From NCBI GenBank assembly GCA_034509495.1, contig CM067519.1, positions 23,753,523 to 23,817,522 of the forward strand: DNA of 64,000 bases, in the 5' to 3' direction. This document shows, in pieces, positions 63,230-64,000 of this stretch. A program made the position numbers and the translations under genes. Within the stretch, counting starts at the first letter, position 1. Every line of letters starts with the position of its first letter. Source of the stretch: Acestrorhynchus altus. Lineage: Eukaryota; Chordata; Actinopteri; Characiformes; Acestrorhynchidae. The notes beneath the pieces are model-generated. The model saw only the letters and a program-made list of their open reading frames with translations, was not told where the DNA came from and ran no database searches.

Positions 63230-63480
63230 ATAGAGTTCAGAGGCCCCGCCCACTCTGCCGTGACGTCACGCCAGTCGCTACTTTCCTTCCCCACCCGTTT
63301 CCCGCCGTCCTGCGTGGTGATTGGCTACAGGGTGGAGCTCAGCCTCGAGCTGGCGTTCTAGATTGGCTGCGGTTCGTCCTCAAACGCAGAGCGACGTTGT
63401 AGAACACCAGCCAACCGCGAGGGGGCGGGGCTTTGTTTGGGAAGGGGTGGGAGAATAAATCAGCACAAAGCAGTGGTTCT
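63230..63480. promoter_or_regulatory. GC-rich promoter with CRE, GC and CCAAT boxes
   Basis: A CpG-rich block with CCCCGCCC (63244-63251), a perfect cAMP-response palindrome TGACGTCA (63261-63268), GATTGG at 63319-63324 and 63361-63366, and GGGGCGGGG at 63422-63430. A short AT-rich GAATAAATC follows. This combination is typical of a vertebrate housekeeping promoter. The gene it drives is not visible here and probably lies beyond 64000 on the plus strand. Direction is inferred. Confidence 0.65.
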
Positions 63481-63569
63481 GAAAGACAGCGCCGGGGCAA
63501 GTCACACCACCAGCAACATCCACTGATTTCAGTACTTTTACACACAGAAACAGAAGAACCCGCACCAGT

Positions 63570-63826
63570 GCTTAGGGAACCTAAACCTGGGGACCAGGAG
63601 GTTGCAGGTTCAATTCCCTGAACTGGCAGGACATGACTGAAATGCCCCTTAGTAGTGAACTGCCCAACTGCTCTATGGATGCTGTGGATGGGGCTGCCCA
63701 CCACTCCGGGCATTTGTGCTCACTGCCCCCTAGTGTGTGTGGGTGTGTGTGTTTCACTGCATGGAGGGGTTAAATGGGGAGGACAAATTTCCCCATGAGC
63801 AAGTACAGTGGATCTATATGCAAATT
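63570..63826 (+). mobile_element. tRNA-derived SINE, copy 2
   Basis: Contains GGTTCAATTCC (B box-like, 63607-63617), then the body ACTGGCAGGACATGACTGAA, GGGCTGCCCACCACTCCGGG and CACTGCCCCCTAGTGTGTGT. Same family as 37141-37371. The A-box end appears truncated. Confidence 0.7.
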
Positions 63827-64000
63827 TATATTTACATTTAGTTTCATCAATCCAGAGGTGTGGGAAGATGTCGGGGGTAATCATTTTCAAATCAGGATTT
63901 CATTTCATGTGTTGATCTCAGTTGATCTTTTGGGGTGAGCCGGGGGAGCCATGGCTGTAGTACCTATTCCCCTCCGTATCCATCTTCTTATCCACTTCAT

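Overview
The window is a stretch of vertebrate, very probably teleost fish, genomic DNA. The signs are GT-AG introns, vertebrate-type housekeeping promoter motifs, very dense (CA)n/(GT)n/(GA)n microsatellites, and several families of degraded fish-type transposons (Tc1-like, L2-like LINE, tRNA-derived SINEs, foldback elements). From memory, the mix of repeat families resembles otophysan fishes such as characins, catfishes or knifefishes. That is an inference I could not test.

One gene dominates the window. An orthologue of EXD3 (exonuclease 3'-5' domain containing 3, the MUT-7/Nibbler family) runs on the plus strand. It has nineteen coding exons from an ATG at 8840 to a stop at 60637. I joined the exons by splice consensus and phase. 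The result is an 869-residue protein that aligns along its length with what I recall of the ~876-residue human protein. It carries a helical N-terminal region, a DEDDy 3'-5' exonuclease domain (D398, E400, D463, Y551, D555) and a C-terminal Mut7-C domain with a zinc ribbon (C736/C739, C829/C832). Seventeen exons lie in 8.8-25.9 kb. A 32.3-kb intron, half the window, then separates them from the last two exons at 58.2 and 60.3 kb. This intron splits the first zinc-ribbon cysteine pair.

Layout. 0-1 kb: possible exons of an unidentified plus-strand gene. 1.4-2.9 kb: the first two exons of an unidentified minus-strand coiled-coil gene, divergent from EXD3, with a GC-rich start region. 3-8.8 kb: microsatellites, a hairpin, a Tc1 relic and a non-coding DNA transposon. 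8.8-25.9 kb: EXD3 exons with small repeats and a 1.1-kb minisatellite in intron 1. 25.9-58.2 kb: the giant intron, rich in repeats, with a few open frames that look better than chance. 58.2-60.6 kb: the last EXD3 exons. 60.6-64 kb: a likely EXD3 polyadenylation signal, transposon relics, a GC-rich promoter with CRE, GC and CCAAT boxes, and a SINE.

I see no bacterial-type operon, CRISPR array, intact mobile element, rRNA or genuine tRNA gene, and no clear new biological system. The most useful leads are the unidentified divergent gene, the zinc-ribbon-splitting intron with candidate alternative or nested exons, a dinucleotide repeat forming a splice acceptor tract, and a same-orientation family of internally degraded Tc1-like elements.
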